Positions 46,581 through 55,566 of a DNA stretch of 64,000 nucleotides are shown piece by piece. The stretch comes from an uncultured Pelagimonas sp. (GTDB lineage: Bacteria; Pseudomonadota; Alphaproteobacteria; Rhodobacterales; Rhodobacteraceae), in contig NZ_CANMKO010000002.1 of assembly GCF_947498515.1 (NCBI RefSeq), positions 530,325-594,324 of the forward strand, written 5' to 3'. The translations under genes and the position numbers were made by a program. Position 1 is the first letter of the stretch. Each line of letters starts with the position of its first letter. The notes under the pieces were generated by a model. That model saw only the letters and a program-made list of their open reading frames with translations, was not told where the DNA came from and did not search any database.

Positions 46581-48626
46581 TTACTCGAATTCCATGATCA
46601 CATCATCCACGGCTAGGCTATCGCCCGCTGCGGCGTTGATCTTGGAGACCACACCCTTTTTCTCGGCGCGCAGGATGTTTTCCATTTTCATCGCTTCAAC
46701 CGTACAAAGCGCCTGCCCTTCCTGAACTTCGTCGCCCTCGGACACGTTCACTTTGACGATCAGACCCGGCATCGGGCAGAGCAGCATTTTCGAGGTATCC
46801 GGTGGCAGTTTTTCAGGCATCAGTTTCGCCAGTTCGGCCTGACGTGGGCTGCGAACATGGACCTTGAGGTCGGCACCACGGGTGCGCATGCGGAACCCAT
46901 GGGTAATTTTGTCAACCTTGAGCACCAATGGCGCGCCATTCACAGTCATCCGTGCAAGGCTATCGCCCGGCGTCCAATCGCCTTCAACGCGCAGCTCTTC
47001 GCCATCTGAGAATTGAACAGTCGATCCGTTCTGGTCCGCATTGACGATGACATCAAAGCTCTCGCCCTGAACCGCAACATTCCAATTCGCACCAACGACA
47101 CGCTCGTGGTTGTCGAGACGACCCGAGACACGCGCCCGACGAATCTCCGCCACACGGTTCATGGCAGCAGCGGCGGCCGCAACCCGGCGTAGCTCCGCCT
47201 CGGCCAAGGTGACGCCTTGGAAGCCATCGGGGTACTGCTCTTCGATAAAGGCGGTGGTCATGTCGCCTTTGATGAAGATCGGGTGATCCATCACCGCCGA
47301 CAGGAACGGCAAGTTGTGACCGATGCCTTCAACTTCAAAGCTATCTAGCGCCACACGCATTTCCTCGATTGCGGCCTCACGGGTTGGTGCCCATGTGCAG
47401 AGTTTCGCAATCATTGGGTCGTAATACATGCTGATTTCGCCGCCTTCATAGACGCCGGTATCATTGCGCACCGCGTTGTCACCACTTGGCGCATCGCCCT
47501 GCCACTTGTCGTTTTCCAACAACAAACCAGCGGCGATTTCAGCCGGTGGACGATAGCGTGTCAGACGGCCGATCGAGGGCAAGAAACCACGATATGGATC
47601 TTCGGCATAGAGACGGTTTTCGATTGCCCAACCGTTCAGCTGCACGTCGTCCTGTGTGATGCTCAGCGGCTCGCCATTGGCGACACGGATCATTTGTTCC
47701 ACCAGATCAACACCGGTGATCAACTCGGTTACAGGGTGTTCCACCTGCAAGCGGGTGTTCATTTCTAGGAAGTAGAAGTTGCGATCGCCATCAACGATGA
47801 ATTCCACCGTGCCGGCGCTGGTGTAACCAACGGCCTTGGCCAAAGCGACGGATTGTTCGCCCATGGCTTTGCGGGTTGCTTCGTCAAGGAAGGGTGATGG
47901 CGCTTCTTCAACAACTTTTTGCTGACGGCGCTGAATCGAGCATTCACGCTCGTTCAAGTAAATGCCATTGCCATGCGCATCACAAAGAACCTGAATTTCG
48001 ATGTGGCGCGGCTGCGTGACGAACTTTTCGATGAAAATCCGGTCATCGCCAAAGCTGTTGGCCGCTTCGTTCTTGGACGATTGGAACCCTTCACGGGCCT
48101 CTTCGTCATTCCACGCAATCCGCATACCTTTACCACCACCACCAGCGGAGGCTTTGAGCATGACAGGATAGCCAACTTGATTCGAAATCTTGACCGCCTC
48201 ATCGGCGTCTTCGATCAAACCCATATAGCCGGGAACGGTGCTCACCTTGGCGTCTTGGGCGATCTTTTTCGAGGTGATCTTGTCACCCATGCTTTCAATC
48301 GCGAACTTTGGGGGGCCGACAAAGGCCACGCCTTCGGCCTCAAGGGCTTCGGCGAATTTGGAGTTTTCCGACAAGAAACCGTAACCCGGGTGCACAGCCT
48401 GTGCGCCGGTCTGGCGGATCGCATCCATGATCTTGTCGATCACGATATAAGACTGGTTGGCCTGTGGCGGGCCGATATGAACGGCTTCGTCCGCCATTTG
48501 CACATGCAGCGCCTGTTTGTCGGCATCTGAATAGACGGCAACAGTCTTGATACCCATTTTGCGCGCGGTCTTGATGACGCGGCAGGCGATCTCACCACGG
48601 TTGGCGATCAGGATCTTGTCGAACAT
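46581..48626 (-). CDS. pccA: propionyl-CoA carboxylase alpha subunit (biotin-containing), 681 aa
   Basis: It carboxylates biotin with ATP and bicarbonate and carries it to PccB. A biotin carboxylase domain (FDKILIANRGEIACRVIKTA, LKASAGGGGKGMRIAW, FLEMNTRLQVEHPVTE) is followed by the BT linker domain and the biotinyl domain with VEAMKMEN near the end. ATG 48626 follows GGAAAGGG. The longer frame to 48680 lies in a terminator stem and is rejected. PccB is 2.4 kb upstream on the same strand. Confidence 0.97.
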   Translation of the reverse strand: MFDKILIANRGEIACRVIKTARKMGIKTVAVYSDADKQALHVQMADEAVHIGPPQANQSYIVIDKIMDAIRQTGAQAVHPGYGFLSENSKFAEALEAEGVAFVGPPKFAIESMGDKITSKKIAQDAKVSTVPGYMGLIEDADEAVKISNQVGYPVMLKASAGGGGKGMRIAWNDEEAREGFQSSKNEAANSFGDDRIFIEKFVTQPRHIEIQVLCDAHGNGIYLNERECSIQRRQQKVVEEAPSPFLDEATRKAMGEQSVALAKAVGYTSAGTVEFIVDGDRNFYFLEMNTRLQVEHPVTELITGVDLVEQMIRVANGEPLSITQDDVQLNGWAIENRLYAEDPYRGFLPSIGRLTRYRPPAEIAAGLLLENDKWQGDAPSGDNAVRNDTGVYEGGEISMYYDPMIAKLCTWAPTREAAIEEMRVALDSFEVEGIGHNLPFLSAVMDHPIFIKGDMTTAFIEEQYPDGFQGVTLAEAELRRVAAAAAAMNRVAEIRRARVSGRLDNHERVVGANWNVAVQGESFDVIVNADQNGSTVQFSDGEELRVEGDWTPGDSLARMTVNGAPLVLKVDKITHGFRMRTRGADLKVHVRSPRQAELAKLMPEKLPPDTSKMLLCPMPGLIVKVNVSEGDEVQEGQALCTVEAMKMENILRAEKKGVVSKINAAAGDSLAVDDVIMEFE

Positions 48627-48682
48627 ATCTGTCCCTTTCCTTATGTCTCGGGCCTGGCTGCGCAAAGCGCGCCAGAACATAC

Positions 48683-48730
48683 AAAAAGACCGCCCTCGTA
48701 CCCTAGGGAACCCCAGGGACGAGACCGGTC
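48683..48730 (-). terminator. strong terminator between the small lipoprotein gene and pccA
   Basis: A long stem: GACCG (48688-48692) pairs with CGGTC (48726-48730), and inside it CTCG/CGAG and CCCT/AGGG pair. On the minus strand five Ts follow (48683-48687). It ends 57 bases before the pccA start, so pccA needs either read-through or its own very close promoter. Confidence 0.8.
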
Positions 48731-48761
48731 AAATCCAACGCGAACCGTGTGCTGAAAGTGA

Positions 48762-48968
48762 TCAGCAGCGGTCCGGATATTTCTTGCAATAAGCGATGTT
48801 GCCCGCAGCACCGATGGCGGCACCGACAAGCGGGTCTTGATCAAGGACAGCCGCGGCCACGCCGCCTGCCCCTGCACCGGCAAGCGCTTGCTCGCCTGTT
48901 GTGTCACCACATGCGGCCAACGCGCTAAGCGCGATTCCCGCTGCTGCAATCCATCTGTATCTTTGCAT
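48762..48968 (-). CDS. small Gly/Ala-rich lipoprotein, 68 aa
   Basis: A lipobox signal peptide (YRWIAAAGIALSALAAC) is followed by GDTTGEQALAGAGAGGVAAA, a glycine-zipper-like hydrophobic stretch, and a Cys pair near the end (AYCKKYPDRC). Glycine-zipper lipoproteins often insert in or line the outer membrane. Function is unknown. It has its own strong terminator at 48683-48730, and lies inside the PCC cluster. Confidence 0.75.
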   Translation of the reverse strand: MQRYRWIAAAGIALSALAACGDTTGEQALAGAGAGGVAAAVLDQDPLVGAAIGAAGNIAYCKKYPDRC

Positions 48969-49302
48969 GTTTTGCTCTCCTCAATGATCCTTATGGCGGA
49001 TACCGCCATGGACCACGAAAACGACCGATCTGTCCATGAGCGTGGTTTACATGAGGATTCCTCGGCAAACCCTTGCCGAGTAGCAGAAATTTCCGAAGCC
49101 TTGAAAAGGCGGGGCGGACGGACAGGGGAATGTCCGAGCCGCCCCAAAAGGGAAGGGTCACGTTGAAAAATGATCGTGTCTTGGGTCCACGTTTCACTTT
49201 TCAACCCTAAGCTGCCAAAGCCATTGGCCATCGCATAGCGCAAAGGAAAACGCAGGCCCATTTCGGCAGCGTTTTGCGCAAATCGGATGGCCGCAAGCAG
49301 GA
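48969..49302. other. 334-base gap holding a terminator but no convincing gene
   Basis: On the minus strand a frame starts at 49306 in an ATGA overlap with the previous gene, and its first 40 residues look vaguely protein-like. It then runs through the hairpin at 49106-49146 and into the lipoprotein gene in another frame. The hairpin is the only clear element; the lipoprotein promoter should lie between it and 48968. Confidence 0.5.
49106..49146 (-). terminator. hairpin downstream of the 49303-49665 gene
   Basis: GGGGCGG (49111-49117) pairs with CCGCCCC (49139-49145), with an inner CGGAC/GTCCG stem. On the minus strand it is followed by GCC and TTTTC. Confidence 0.7.
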
Positions 49303-49665
49303 TCATGCCAATTGCTCCGGATTGTCAAAAGACTCAGGAAAGGCGGCGCGGGCCGCAGTTTCGTCGATCACCAGCAAGGCGTCATAGCTTTCGGGATCAA
49401 ACGGATCGTCATACGGAAGCACTTCGCGGCCAAACAGCCAGCTTAGACGCCCGGCATCCAAATTTCCCCGCTCAAACGGTTGGTCGCCAAAATGGCTCCA
49501 CAGCGCCGTCATAAAGGCCGCGTCGGCGCGACGGTCCGGCGGACGACGGTCGCGAAACCTCTCACGCACGGTGATGGCAGTGACGCCCTTGGGGTTGGGG
49601 CGACGGATTGTGAATTGGAAATCAGTTCCCGGCAAACGCCCGGGGAAACCGCGATGCTTTAGCAT
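49303..49665 (-). CDS. hypothetical protein in the PCC cluster, 120 aa
   Basis: A soluble protein beginning MLKHRGFPGRLPGTDFQFTI and containing RFRDRRPPDRRADAAFMTALW and LSWLFGREVLPYDDPFDPESYD. No family known to me; no signal or membrane span. ATG 49665 is preceded by GGAGGG at good spacing; the longer frame to 49692 would bury that site. A palindrome containing TTTGCAAA lies 64-87 bases upstream, so it may be under PccR control. Confidence 0.7.
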   Translation of the reverse strand: MLKHRGFPGRLPGTDFQFTIRRPNPKGVTAITVRERFRDRRPPDRRADAAFMTALWSHFGDQPFERGNLDAGRLSWLFGREVLPYDDPFDPESYDALLVIDETAARAAFPESFDNPEQLA

Positions 49666-49728
49666 GGTATGCCCTCCGAATGGTTTTCCCAACGGGGGGT
49701 GCCTTGCGATGCGACCTCATGCAAGAGG

Positions 49729-49752
49729 TTTGCCAAAGCTTTGCAAAGCTTT
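49729..49752. promoter_or_regulatory. candidate PccR site: TTTGCAAA within an 18-base palindrome
   Basis: TTTGCCAA (49729-49736) is followed at 49740-49747 by TTTGCAAA. The sequence 49735-49752 is its own reverse complement (AAAGCTTTG then CAAAGCTTT). It lies between the 47-aa lipoprotein gene and the 49303-49665 gene. The same octamer family occurs around pccB and pccR. Confidence 0.45.
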
Positions 49753-49781
49753 TTCACACCAACGTCGCGCGCGGTATGGTT

Positions 49782-49807
49782 CGGAACGGGCCCGAAGGCC
49801 CGCTCCG
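49782..49807 (-). terminator. hairpin downstream of the 47-aa lipoprotein gene
   Basis: On the minus strand CGGAGCGGGCC and GGCCCGTTCCG form an eleven-base stem (one G-T pair) around a TTCG tetraloop, 8 bases past the stop. No T-run follows, so it may protect the mRNA end rather than terminate. Confidence 0.55.
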
Positions 49808-49815
49808 GGGTACAT

Positions 49816-49959
49816 TTACTTGTACTTGCCGGTGTAGACGGGCTCAACGCTGATCGGCTCTGGATCAACGACAACGAACTCTTCTTCTTGTTGGCCACCA
49901 CAGGCGGAAACGCCTGCAACGATGGCGAACATGGCAAGCAGTTTGATGCTCTTGGACAT
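49816..49959 (-). CDS. tiny lipoprotein, 47 aa
   Basis: A short gene reading MSKSIKLLAMFAIVAGVSAC, then GGQQEEEFVVVDPEPISVEP and VYTGKYK. The first 20 residues are a typical lipoprotein signal with lipobox GVSAC. The mature peptide of 28 residues is acidic then basic. AGGAG sits at good spacing before the ATG at 49959, and a hairpin follows the stop. Such 45-50-residue lipoproteins are common in Rhodobacteraceae and easily missed. Function is unknown. Confidence 0.75.
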   Translation of the reverse strand: MSKSIKLLAMFAIVAGVSACGGQQEEEFVVVDPEPISVEPVYTGKYK

Positions 49960-50173
49960 CTAAGACTCCTGTCAGATTCAACGAGGCCAACACAGCCGCA
50001 AAGCCATGCCAGACCCCTTTTCGAGGTAAAGACTGCTTGGGAGCAATCTGGGCTCAAATTAACGGACAGGATGTCAAAAAGATACGTTCCCAATCCCGAG
50101 AGAAAATCCTGTGACTGCAAAGCCTCAGAAAGTTGTCCACATGAGAGTCGATCCGCAAGATATTGTGTACGCA

Positions 50174-50644
50174 TCAAAAAAGCTCCCAGATACAGAGGCC
50201 GTTTTCGACGCTATAACTCTCGAAAAACTGGGTTACACCGGGCGCCATTTCACCAAAATCCACGGGTTCGGCCATAAGACTGATCACAACCTGTGATGCC
50301 TGAAGCTCTTGGATTTCCAGCTGAGGGAGAACGAATTGGTCACACAGATGCGCCATGTCATCGACCACATCATCGAACTGCTTTCCGCCCTGCCCGATTT
50401 CAGGCGCGATAAAACGAAAACGATGCGCGCCTTGATCGTCCAGCCAATCGTGGAACACCACATCAAGGCCCGAAGGCACCTCAACCGGTTCTTCGGCAGA
50501 TGCATTTGCTGCGCCAAGCGCCATAAACAGTGTTGTTGAAAGGGCGATGAGTAAGGTGCAGCCCCGACCCCCGAAGGGTCCTCCCGCCGGGGCTGCGAAA
50601 ATCCCGGGCGCACCCAGGGATATAACTCGTGTGTGCCAGCTCAT
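50174..50644 (-). CDS. DUF6497-like hypothetical protein, 156 aa
   Basis: The mature part begins near EEPVEVPSGLDVVFHDWLDD and contains DMAHLCDQFVLPQLEIQE, VVISLMAEPVDFG and a final CIWELF. It resembles a family I recall as DUF6497 that is common next to pccB in this group. The hydrophobic TLLIALSTTLFMALGAANASA looks like a signal peptide, but about 28 residues precede it if ATG 50644 is used. That start is kept because it overlaps the upstream stop in ATGA and no ATG, GTG or TTG lies nearer. Confidence 0.6.
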   Translation of the reverse strand: MSWHTRVISLGAPGIFAAPAGGPFGGRGCTLLIALSTTLFMALGAANASAEEPVEVPSGLDVVFHDWLDDQGAHRFRFIAPEIGQGGKQFDDVVDDMAHLCDQFVLPQLEIQELQASQVVISLMAEPVDFGEMAPGVTQFFESYSVENGLCIWELF

Positions 50645-51009
50645 ACGCTACGCACCCGCGCCCAAGACAACCAACGTGCACGATGTGCCGGGCTGTCCAA
50701 CAGCGCTTGAATCTTGGTCGAAAGGTTGGTCGGAACCGCTCCGCGCACCAAAAACTGGCCGCCCGCAGTCACTTTTACCCCCTCTTCCGTGGCGACAATG
50801 ACTACCACAGGAGAGAAACCGCGCAAGCCCCTAAGTTCGCGCCACAGATCTTGACGGATCTGGCGCGCCAACCGCCCCCGCCGCGCAGGCGGCAGAGTGG
50901 TCTCTGCTGACACGTCGAAACGCGCCGGCAGATGCCGGGTCAGCGTGAGTTGCGCACCATCGCGCAGCTCATGCCAACTCTGACGAGACTTATGGTTTCC
51001 CTTGGCCAT
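50641..51009 (-). CDS. hypothetical basic protein coupled to pccB, 122 aa
   Basis: A cytosolic, Arg-rich protein (PPARRGRLARQIRQDLWRE, then GFSPVVVIVATEEGVKVTAGG). I do not recognise a family. It follows pccB by eight bases and overlaps the next gene by four, so it is co-translated with both. Genes directly after pccB in this clade are conserved enough to suggest a link to carboxylase assembly or regulation, but this is inference. Confidence 0.7.
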   Translation of the reverse strand: MAKGNHKSRQSWHELRDGAQLTLTRHLPARFDVSAETTLPPARRGRLARQIRQDLWRELRGLRGFSPVVVIVATEEGVKVTAGGQFLVRGAVPTNLSTKIQALLDSPAHRARWLSWARVRSV

Positions 51010-51017
51010 GATCGTCC

Positions 51018-52550
51018 TTAGAGCGGGATGTTATCGTGCTTTTTCCATGGGTTGCTAATCTGCTTGTTGCGCAGCATAGCAAAGGCACGGGACACACGGC
51101 GGCGGGTTGATTTCGGTTGGATCACCTCATCAATAAAGCCGCGCTCAGCCGCCACAAATGGATTGGCAAAGCGATCTTCATATTCCGAGGTGTGCGCTGC
51201 GATCTTTTCTTCGTCGCCCAAATCGGCGCGGTGAATAATCTCGGTCGCGCCTTTCGCGCCCATCACGGCGATTTCGGCGGTGGGCCAGGCATAGTTCACA
51301 TCGCCGCGCAGGTGCTTGGACGCCATCACGTCATAGGCCCCACCATAGGCTTTGCGGGTGATCACTGTGACTTTTGGCACCGTGGCTTCGCCATAAGCGA
51401 AGAGCAGTTTCGCGCCGTGTTTGATAACGCCACCATATTCTTGGCTGGTGCCGGGCAGGAAGCCGGGAACGTCGACCAAGGTCAGGATCGGAATTTCGAA
51501 ACAATCGCAGAAGCGAACAAACCGCGCCGCTTTGCGCGAGCTGTCGATATCAAGGCAGCCCGCCAAAACCATTGGCTGGTTGGCAACAACACCTACGGTT
51601 TGCCCCTCAAGGCGAATGAAACCGGTTAGGATATTGCCGGCGAAATCCTCTTGGATCTCGTAAAAATCGCCTTCGTCCGCAACCTTAGCGATCAACTCCT
51701 TCATGTCGTAGGGCATGTTGGGGTTTTCGGGGATCAGGGTATCAAGGCTATTCTCGATCCGATCAACATCATCAAAGAACGGACGCACCGGCGGCTTTTC
51801 TTTGTTGTTAAGCGGCAGGAAGTCGACCAAGCGGCGCACTTCGGCAAGCGCTTCGACGTCATTTTCGAACGCGCCATCGGCAACCGACGATTTCTTGGTG
51901 TGGGTGCTTGCCCCGCCAAGTTCCTCGGCGGTCACGACCTCATTGGTCACGGTTTTCACAACATCAGGGCCAGTGACAAACATGTAAGAGCTGTCTTTGA
52001 CCATAAAGATGAAGTCGGTCATCGCTGGCGAATACACCGCGCCACCGGCACAGGGGCCCATGATGACGGAAATCTGCGGAATAACACCGGACGCCATGAT
52101 GTTGCGCTGGAAAATCTCGGCGTAACCGGCAAGCGCGTCGACACCCTCTTGGATACGCGCACCACCGGAGTCGTTCAGCCCGATAACAGGCGCGCCGTTC
52201 TGCATCGCCATGTCCATAATCTTGCAAATCTTTTGGGCATGGGTCGCAGAGACCGAGCCACCCAGAACGGTAAAGTCCTGACTAAAGACATAGACCATGC
52301 GACCGTTGATCGTTCCCCAGCCGGTGACAACTCCGTCGCCATAGGGACGGTTGTCTTCCATGCCGAAATCGGTGCAGCGATGGGCAACAAAGGTGTCGTA
52401 TTCCTCAAAGCTGTCCTCATCGAGAAGCAGGTCGATCCGCTCACGCGCAGTCAGCTTGCCTTTGGCGTGCTGGCTGTCGATCCGGCGTTGTCCGCCACCC
52501 AAACGCGCGTTTTCACGGCGGTCATGCAGTTCCTGGAGAATGTCTTTCAT
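51018..52550 (-). CDS. pccB: propionyl-CoA carboxylase beta subunit, 510 aa
   Basis: The carboxyltransferase moves CO2 from biotin to propionyl-CoA giving (S)-methylmalonyl-CoA. It starts [20 protein letters not shown], has the N-half [19 protein letters not shown] and [17 protein letters not shown] with the oxyanion glycines, and the C-half [19 protein letters not shown] and [13 protein letters not shown]. Length is standard. ATG 52550 is chosen over the open frame to 52733, which passes through the operators. It heads an operon with two or more small genes. Confidence 0.97.
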   Translation of the reverse strand: MKDILQELHDRRENARLGGGQRRIDSQHAKGKLTARERIDLLLDEDSFEEYDTFVAHRCTDFGMEDNRPYGDGVVTGWGTINGRMVYVFSQDFTVLGGSVSATHAQKICKIMDMAMQNGAPVIGLNDSGGARIQEGVDALAGYAEIFQRNIMASGVIPQISVIMGPCAGGAVYSPAMTDFIFMVKDSSYMFVTGPDVVKTVTNEVVTAEELGGASTHTKKSSVADGAFENDVEALAEVRRLVDFLPLNNKEKPPVRPFFDDVDRIENSLDTLIPENPNMPYDMKELIAKVADEGDFYEIQEDFAGNILTGFIRLEGQTVGVVANQPMVLAGCLDIDSSRKAARFVRFCDCFEIPILTLVDVPGFLPGTSQEYGGVIKHGAKLLFAYGEATVPKVTVITRKAYGGAYDVMASKHLRGDVNYAWPTAEIAVMGAKGATEIIHRADLGDEEKIAAHTSEYEDRFANPFVAAERGFIDEVIQPKSTRRRVSRAFAMLRNKQISNPWKKHDNIPL

Positions 52551-52700
52551 GTGCCATCCCTTTCCTATCCAAGTCGCGCCCTCCCCCCGGTTCCTGCAAA
52601 TCCGCGCACAGGCATTGTGCGCATTGCAGGAGGTTGCCAGATCGGCGCGCAAAAGCTTTGGCGTGAAAATACAGGGCAAACCCTTTGTCTCAAGGGATTC

Positions 52701-52756
52701 TTGGCAAATTTGCAAAGTAAGAATATTACCCAATTGTAAACTTGCAAAACTGCAAA
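52701..52756. promoter_or_regulatory. cluster of TTTGCAAA-like octamers between pccB and the MFS gene (PccR site)
   Basis: In exact eight-base steps: TTGGCAAA at 52701 and TTTGCAAA at 52709. After two unrelated octamers come ATTGTAAA at 52733, CTTGCAAA at 52741 and ACTGCAAA at 52749. PccR of Rhodobacter sphaeroides is reported, as I recall, to bind repeated TTTGCAAA sites at pccB. The position, between divergent genes 150 bases from pccB and 25 from the MFS start, suits control of both. Confidence 0.65.
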
Positions 52757-52780
52757 CTAACCTGTCTTGTCATAGCCCTC

Positions 52781-54043
52781 ATGGACAAACCAGATTTTGA
52801 AGCCTACCGATACGGGATGGATACCCGTATTGAGGTCCGATTTCGGGACCGCACCACCCCGCCACATATTGTCACACTGGTTCTACTGGCAGGCTTATCA
52901 GCCCTTGCAATGAACATTTTTGTGCCATCGCTGCCGATGATGACAGCCTATTTTGACACCGAATATCAGGTGATGCAGCTGGCTGTGGCCGGGTATCTGG
53001 GTGCAAATGCGCTTTTGCAAATCTTTATCGGGCCAACGTCTGATCACTTTGGGCGCCGTCCGGTTTTGCTTGCAGGGATAGCTTTGTTTTGCATCGCCAC
53101 CATCGGATGTTTGATTGCGCCCGATGTCTATAGCTTCCTGATCTTCCGGATGTTTCAGGCCGTCAGCGCCACCGCCATGGTGTTAAGCCGCGCCATTGTC
53201 CGAGACATGTACCCCCAAGACCAAGCCGCCTCGATGATTGGCTACGTCACCATGGGCATGTCAGTTGTGCCGATGGTTGGTCCGGTGATTGGCGGCTATT
53301 TGGGCGAGCTAATGGGCTGGCAGGCCAACTTCTGGCTCCTCCTCGGGGTTGGGCTGCTTATCTTGTGGATCGCCTATGAGGATGTTGGTGAAACCAATGT
53401 CCGGAGCGGCCAAAGCCTGCGCCAACAAGTCCGTGAATACCCCGAGCTTCTCACCTCTCCACGATTTTGGGGATATGCTATGGCCTCGGCGCTCTCCTCT
53501 GGTGCGTTCTTTTCCTATGTCGGGGGGGCCCCGTTTATTGGAACCGAACTCTATGGCATGGACGCCGCGGAATTGGGCTTCTTCTTTGGGGCACCGGCAG
53601 TTGGGTATTTCCTTGGCAACTACATCACCGGCCGCTTTGCAGCCCGGATCGGCGTGAACAAAATGGTCCTTTGGGGAAGCATCATTGTCACCATTCCAAT
53701 GATGATGCTCATGGTGTTTTTTGCCTCTGGGCTTGATAGCAAATGGGTGTTCTTTGGCTTTATGACCTTTGTCGGGATCGGCAATGGCATGACCATTCCC
53801 AATGCGACGGCTGGCATGTTGTCGGTCCGGCCTCGGCTTGCCGGCACGGCCTCGGGTTTGGGCGGCGCGATCATGCTCGGCGGCGGGGCTGCGATGTCTG
53901 CGATGGCCGGCCTTTTGCTGAGCACTGAAACCGGCGCTTGGCCTCTGCTCTTCATGATGGCGGGCACGTCTGCGGCTTCGGTGGTCGTTATTCTTCTGGT
54001 CATACGTCGCGAAAGACTGCTTCGGGGGCTGGACGCCACCTGA
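52781..54043 (+). CDS. MFS transporter, Bcr/CflA type, 420 aa
   Basis: Twelve spans with the MFS loop 2-3 motif GPTSDHFGRRPVLLAG and the Bcr/CflA-like opening LVLLAGLSALAMNIFVPSLPMM. These are proton-driven exporters of drugs or small metabolites. Neither ATG 52781 nor ATG 52817 has a good Shine-Dalgarno sequence; the TTG at 52742 lies inside the octamer cluster and is rejected. Its place between pccB and pccR suggests it may export a propionate-related compound or simply share their regulation. Confidence 0.88.
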   Translation: MDKPDFEAYRYGMDTRIEVRFRDRTTPPHIVTLVLLAGLSALAMNIFVPSLPMMTAYFDTEYQVMQLAVAGYLGANALLQIFIGPTSDHFGRRPVLLAGIALFCIATIGCLIAPDVYSFLIFRMFQAVSATAMVLSRAIVRDMYPQDQAASMIGYVTMGMSVVPMVGPVIGGYLGELMGWQANFWLLLGVGLLILWIAYEDVGETNVRSGQSLRQQVREYPELLTSPRFWGYAMASALSSGAFFSYVGGAPFIGTELYGMDAAELGFFFGAPAVGYFLGNYITGRFAARIGVNKMVLWGSIIVTIPMMMLMVFFASGLDSKWVFFGFMTFVGIGNGMTIPNATAGMLSVRPRLAGTASGLGGAIMLGGGAAMSAMAGLLLSTETGAWPLLFMMAGTSAASVVVILLVIRRERLLRGLDAT

Positions 54044-54048
54044 TTTAC

Positions 54049-54086
54049 CTTGCAAACTTGCGATAAGTTAATCGCAAAGGTGCAAA
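54049..54086 (+). promoter_or_regulatory. PccR-like octamers overlapping the pccR translation start region
   Basis: CTTGCAAA at 54049 and CTTGCGAT at 54057 form one tandem pair, ATCGCAAA at 54071 and GGTGCAAA at 54079 a second. The last ends one base before the pccR ATG and includes AAGG, its probable ribosome-binding site. Autoregulation is implied. Confidence 0.6.
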
Positions 54087-54087
54087 C

Positions 54088-55488
54088 ATGGCAACTCAAA
54101 AGCTCTATGCCGGGGCCAAGCTTCGTGACATCCGGACGCGGCTTGGCCTGACGCAAAAAGACTTTGCCGCCAAGCTGGGCGTGTCCCTGCCCTATTTGAA
54201 CCAGATGGAAAACAACAACCGCCCGGTGTCGACCACGGTTGTCTTGGCACTGGCGCAGGAATTTGGCTTTGACGTCACCGAACTTGGCCAAGGCGACGCC
54301 GAGAGGTTGGTGTCGGACATGCGAGAAGCCCTTGCCGATCCGGTATTTGGTGAGGCCGCCCCGCAACTGGCCGACCTGCGCCTCACGGCGTCCAATGCAC
54401 CGGCCTTTGCCCGCGCCTTTCTGGCGCTACACCGTGCCTACAAGCAAACCCATGAACGATTGGCCTCGCTCGACGAAGCCCTTGGCCGCGAAGACGCCCA
54501 GCTCCGCCCAAGCCCATGGGAAGAGGTGCGTGATTTCTTTCACTATTGTGACAACTACATTGATGCGGTTGATCGCGCCGCCGAGCATTACGCGCAGCTA
54601 TCGAGCACAGAACCCGACATTCGCAACGCTGCGATTTCGCGCCTGTCGCGTGAAGGTGTCACGGTGCGCTTCACCCAAACCACACCGATGCGCCGCTTTG
54701 ACGTTGACCGCCAAGAATTGACGCTAAGCGCGCTGGCACCAGTGGAAACCCAAACCTTTCAATTGCTGGTTCAGGTCGCCTTGCTTGGGCAAAACCAACT
54801 CTTGGATGCCACGCTTGATCTGGCGCGCTTTCAATCCGACGAAGCCCGCGCCATCGCCAAACTTGGTTTGGCCAACTATTTCGCTGGGGCGGCAATGATG
54901 CCTTACAAGGACTTCTTGGAATCCGCCCAAGAAACCCGCCATGATCTGGAACTTCTCTCGGCCCGTTTCGGTGCATCGGTTGAACAAATCGCGCATCGGC
55001 TTTCCACCTTGCAGCGCCCCGGTGCCAAAGGGGTCCCGTTCTTTTTCGTACGTGTCGATCAAGCTGGGACAATCACCAAACGCCACTCCGCAACACGCCT
55101 GCAATTCGCCCGTTTCGGCGGGGCCTGCCCGCTTTGGAACGTGCACCGTGCCTTTGAAACGCCCGGTCAATTCCTGCGCCAACTGGCCGAAACGCCAGAC
55201 GGGGTGCGCTATATCTCACTTGCCTGCGACGTAAGCAAAACCGGCGGTCATTTCGGGGCCCCAACGCGGCGCTACGCCATTGCTTTGGGCTGTGACGTGC
55301 GCCACGCTGCTGCTTTGGTCTATGCCGATGATATGGATTTCACCCGTGCCGCGGCCTTTGAACCGATCGGAATTTCCTGTCGTATTTGTGAGCGCACCAA
55401 GTGCCACCAACGCTCCGTTCCTCCCTTAGAGAAACGCTTGTCTATTGATCCGGCCTTGCGCGGGGTTCTGCCTTATCGATTGGAATGA
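54088..55488 (+). CDS. pccR: short-chain acyl-CoA regulator of the ScfR family, 466 aa
   Basis: An XRE-type helix-turn-helix (LRDIRTRLGLTQKDFAAKLGV, about 12-62) is followed by a long ScfR/DUF2083-like sensor region. The conserved C-terminal part has KTGGHFGAPTRRYAIALGCD and a Cys cluster, SCRICERTKC. PccR senses propionyl-CoA-type esters and controls propionyl-CoA carboxylase in Rhodobacter. Here it lies two genes from pccB with matching octamers at both promoters. ATG 54088 is fixed by AAGG seven bases upstream. Confidence 0.9.
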   Translation: MATQKLYAGAKLRDIRTRLGLTQKDFAAKLGVSLPYLNQMENNNRPVSTTVVLALAQEFGFDVTELGQGDAERLVSDMREALADPVFGEAAPQLADLRLTASNAPAFARAFLALHRAYKQTHERLASLDEALGREDAQLRPSPWEEVRDFFHYCDNYIDAVDRAAEHYAQLSSTEPDIRNAAISRLSREGVTVRFTQTTPMRRFDVDRQELTLSALAPVETQTFQLLVQVALLGQNQLLDATLDLARFQSDEARAIAKLGLANYFAGAAMMPYKDFLESAQETRHDLELLSARFGASVEQIAHRLSTLQRPGAKGVPFFFVRVDQAGTITKRHSATRLQFARFGGACPLWNVHRAFETPGQFLRQLAETPDGVRYISLACDVSKTGGHFGAPTRRYAIALGCDVRHAAALVYADDMDFTRAAAFEPIGISCRICERTKCHQRSVPPLEKRLSIDPALRGVLPYRLE

Positions 55489-55566
55489 CACAGCGCAGCA
55501 GCGATATCGGCCATCACCTCACAACAGATGTCATTCAAGCGCGCGGAAGCGCATAATGTAGCAGCG

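Noticed and set aside
48641..49306. Minus-strand frame of 221 codons starting in an ATGA overlap with the 49303-49665 gene
   Set aside because: It runs straight through a terminator-like hairpin and then over the small lipoprotein gene in another frame, and most of its translation is Arg/Ser/Pro-rich as in shadow frames. Only its first 40 residues look plausible; a decayed gene cannot be excluded.
50111..50296. Plus-strand GTG frame of 61 codons
   Set aside because: It overlaps the end of the DUF6497-like gene on the other strand, has no clear ribosome-binding site, and the opposite gene has better protein character and operon support.
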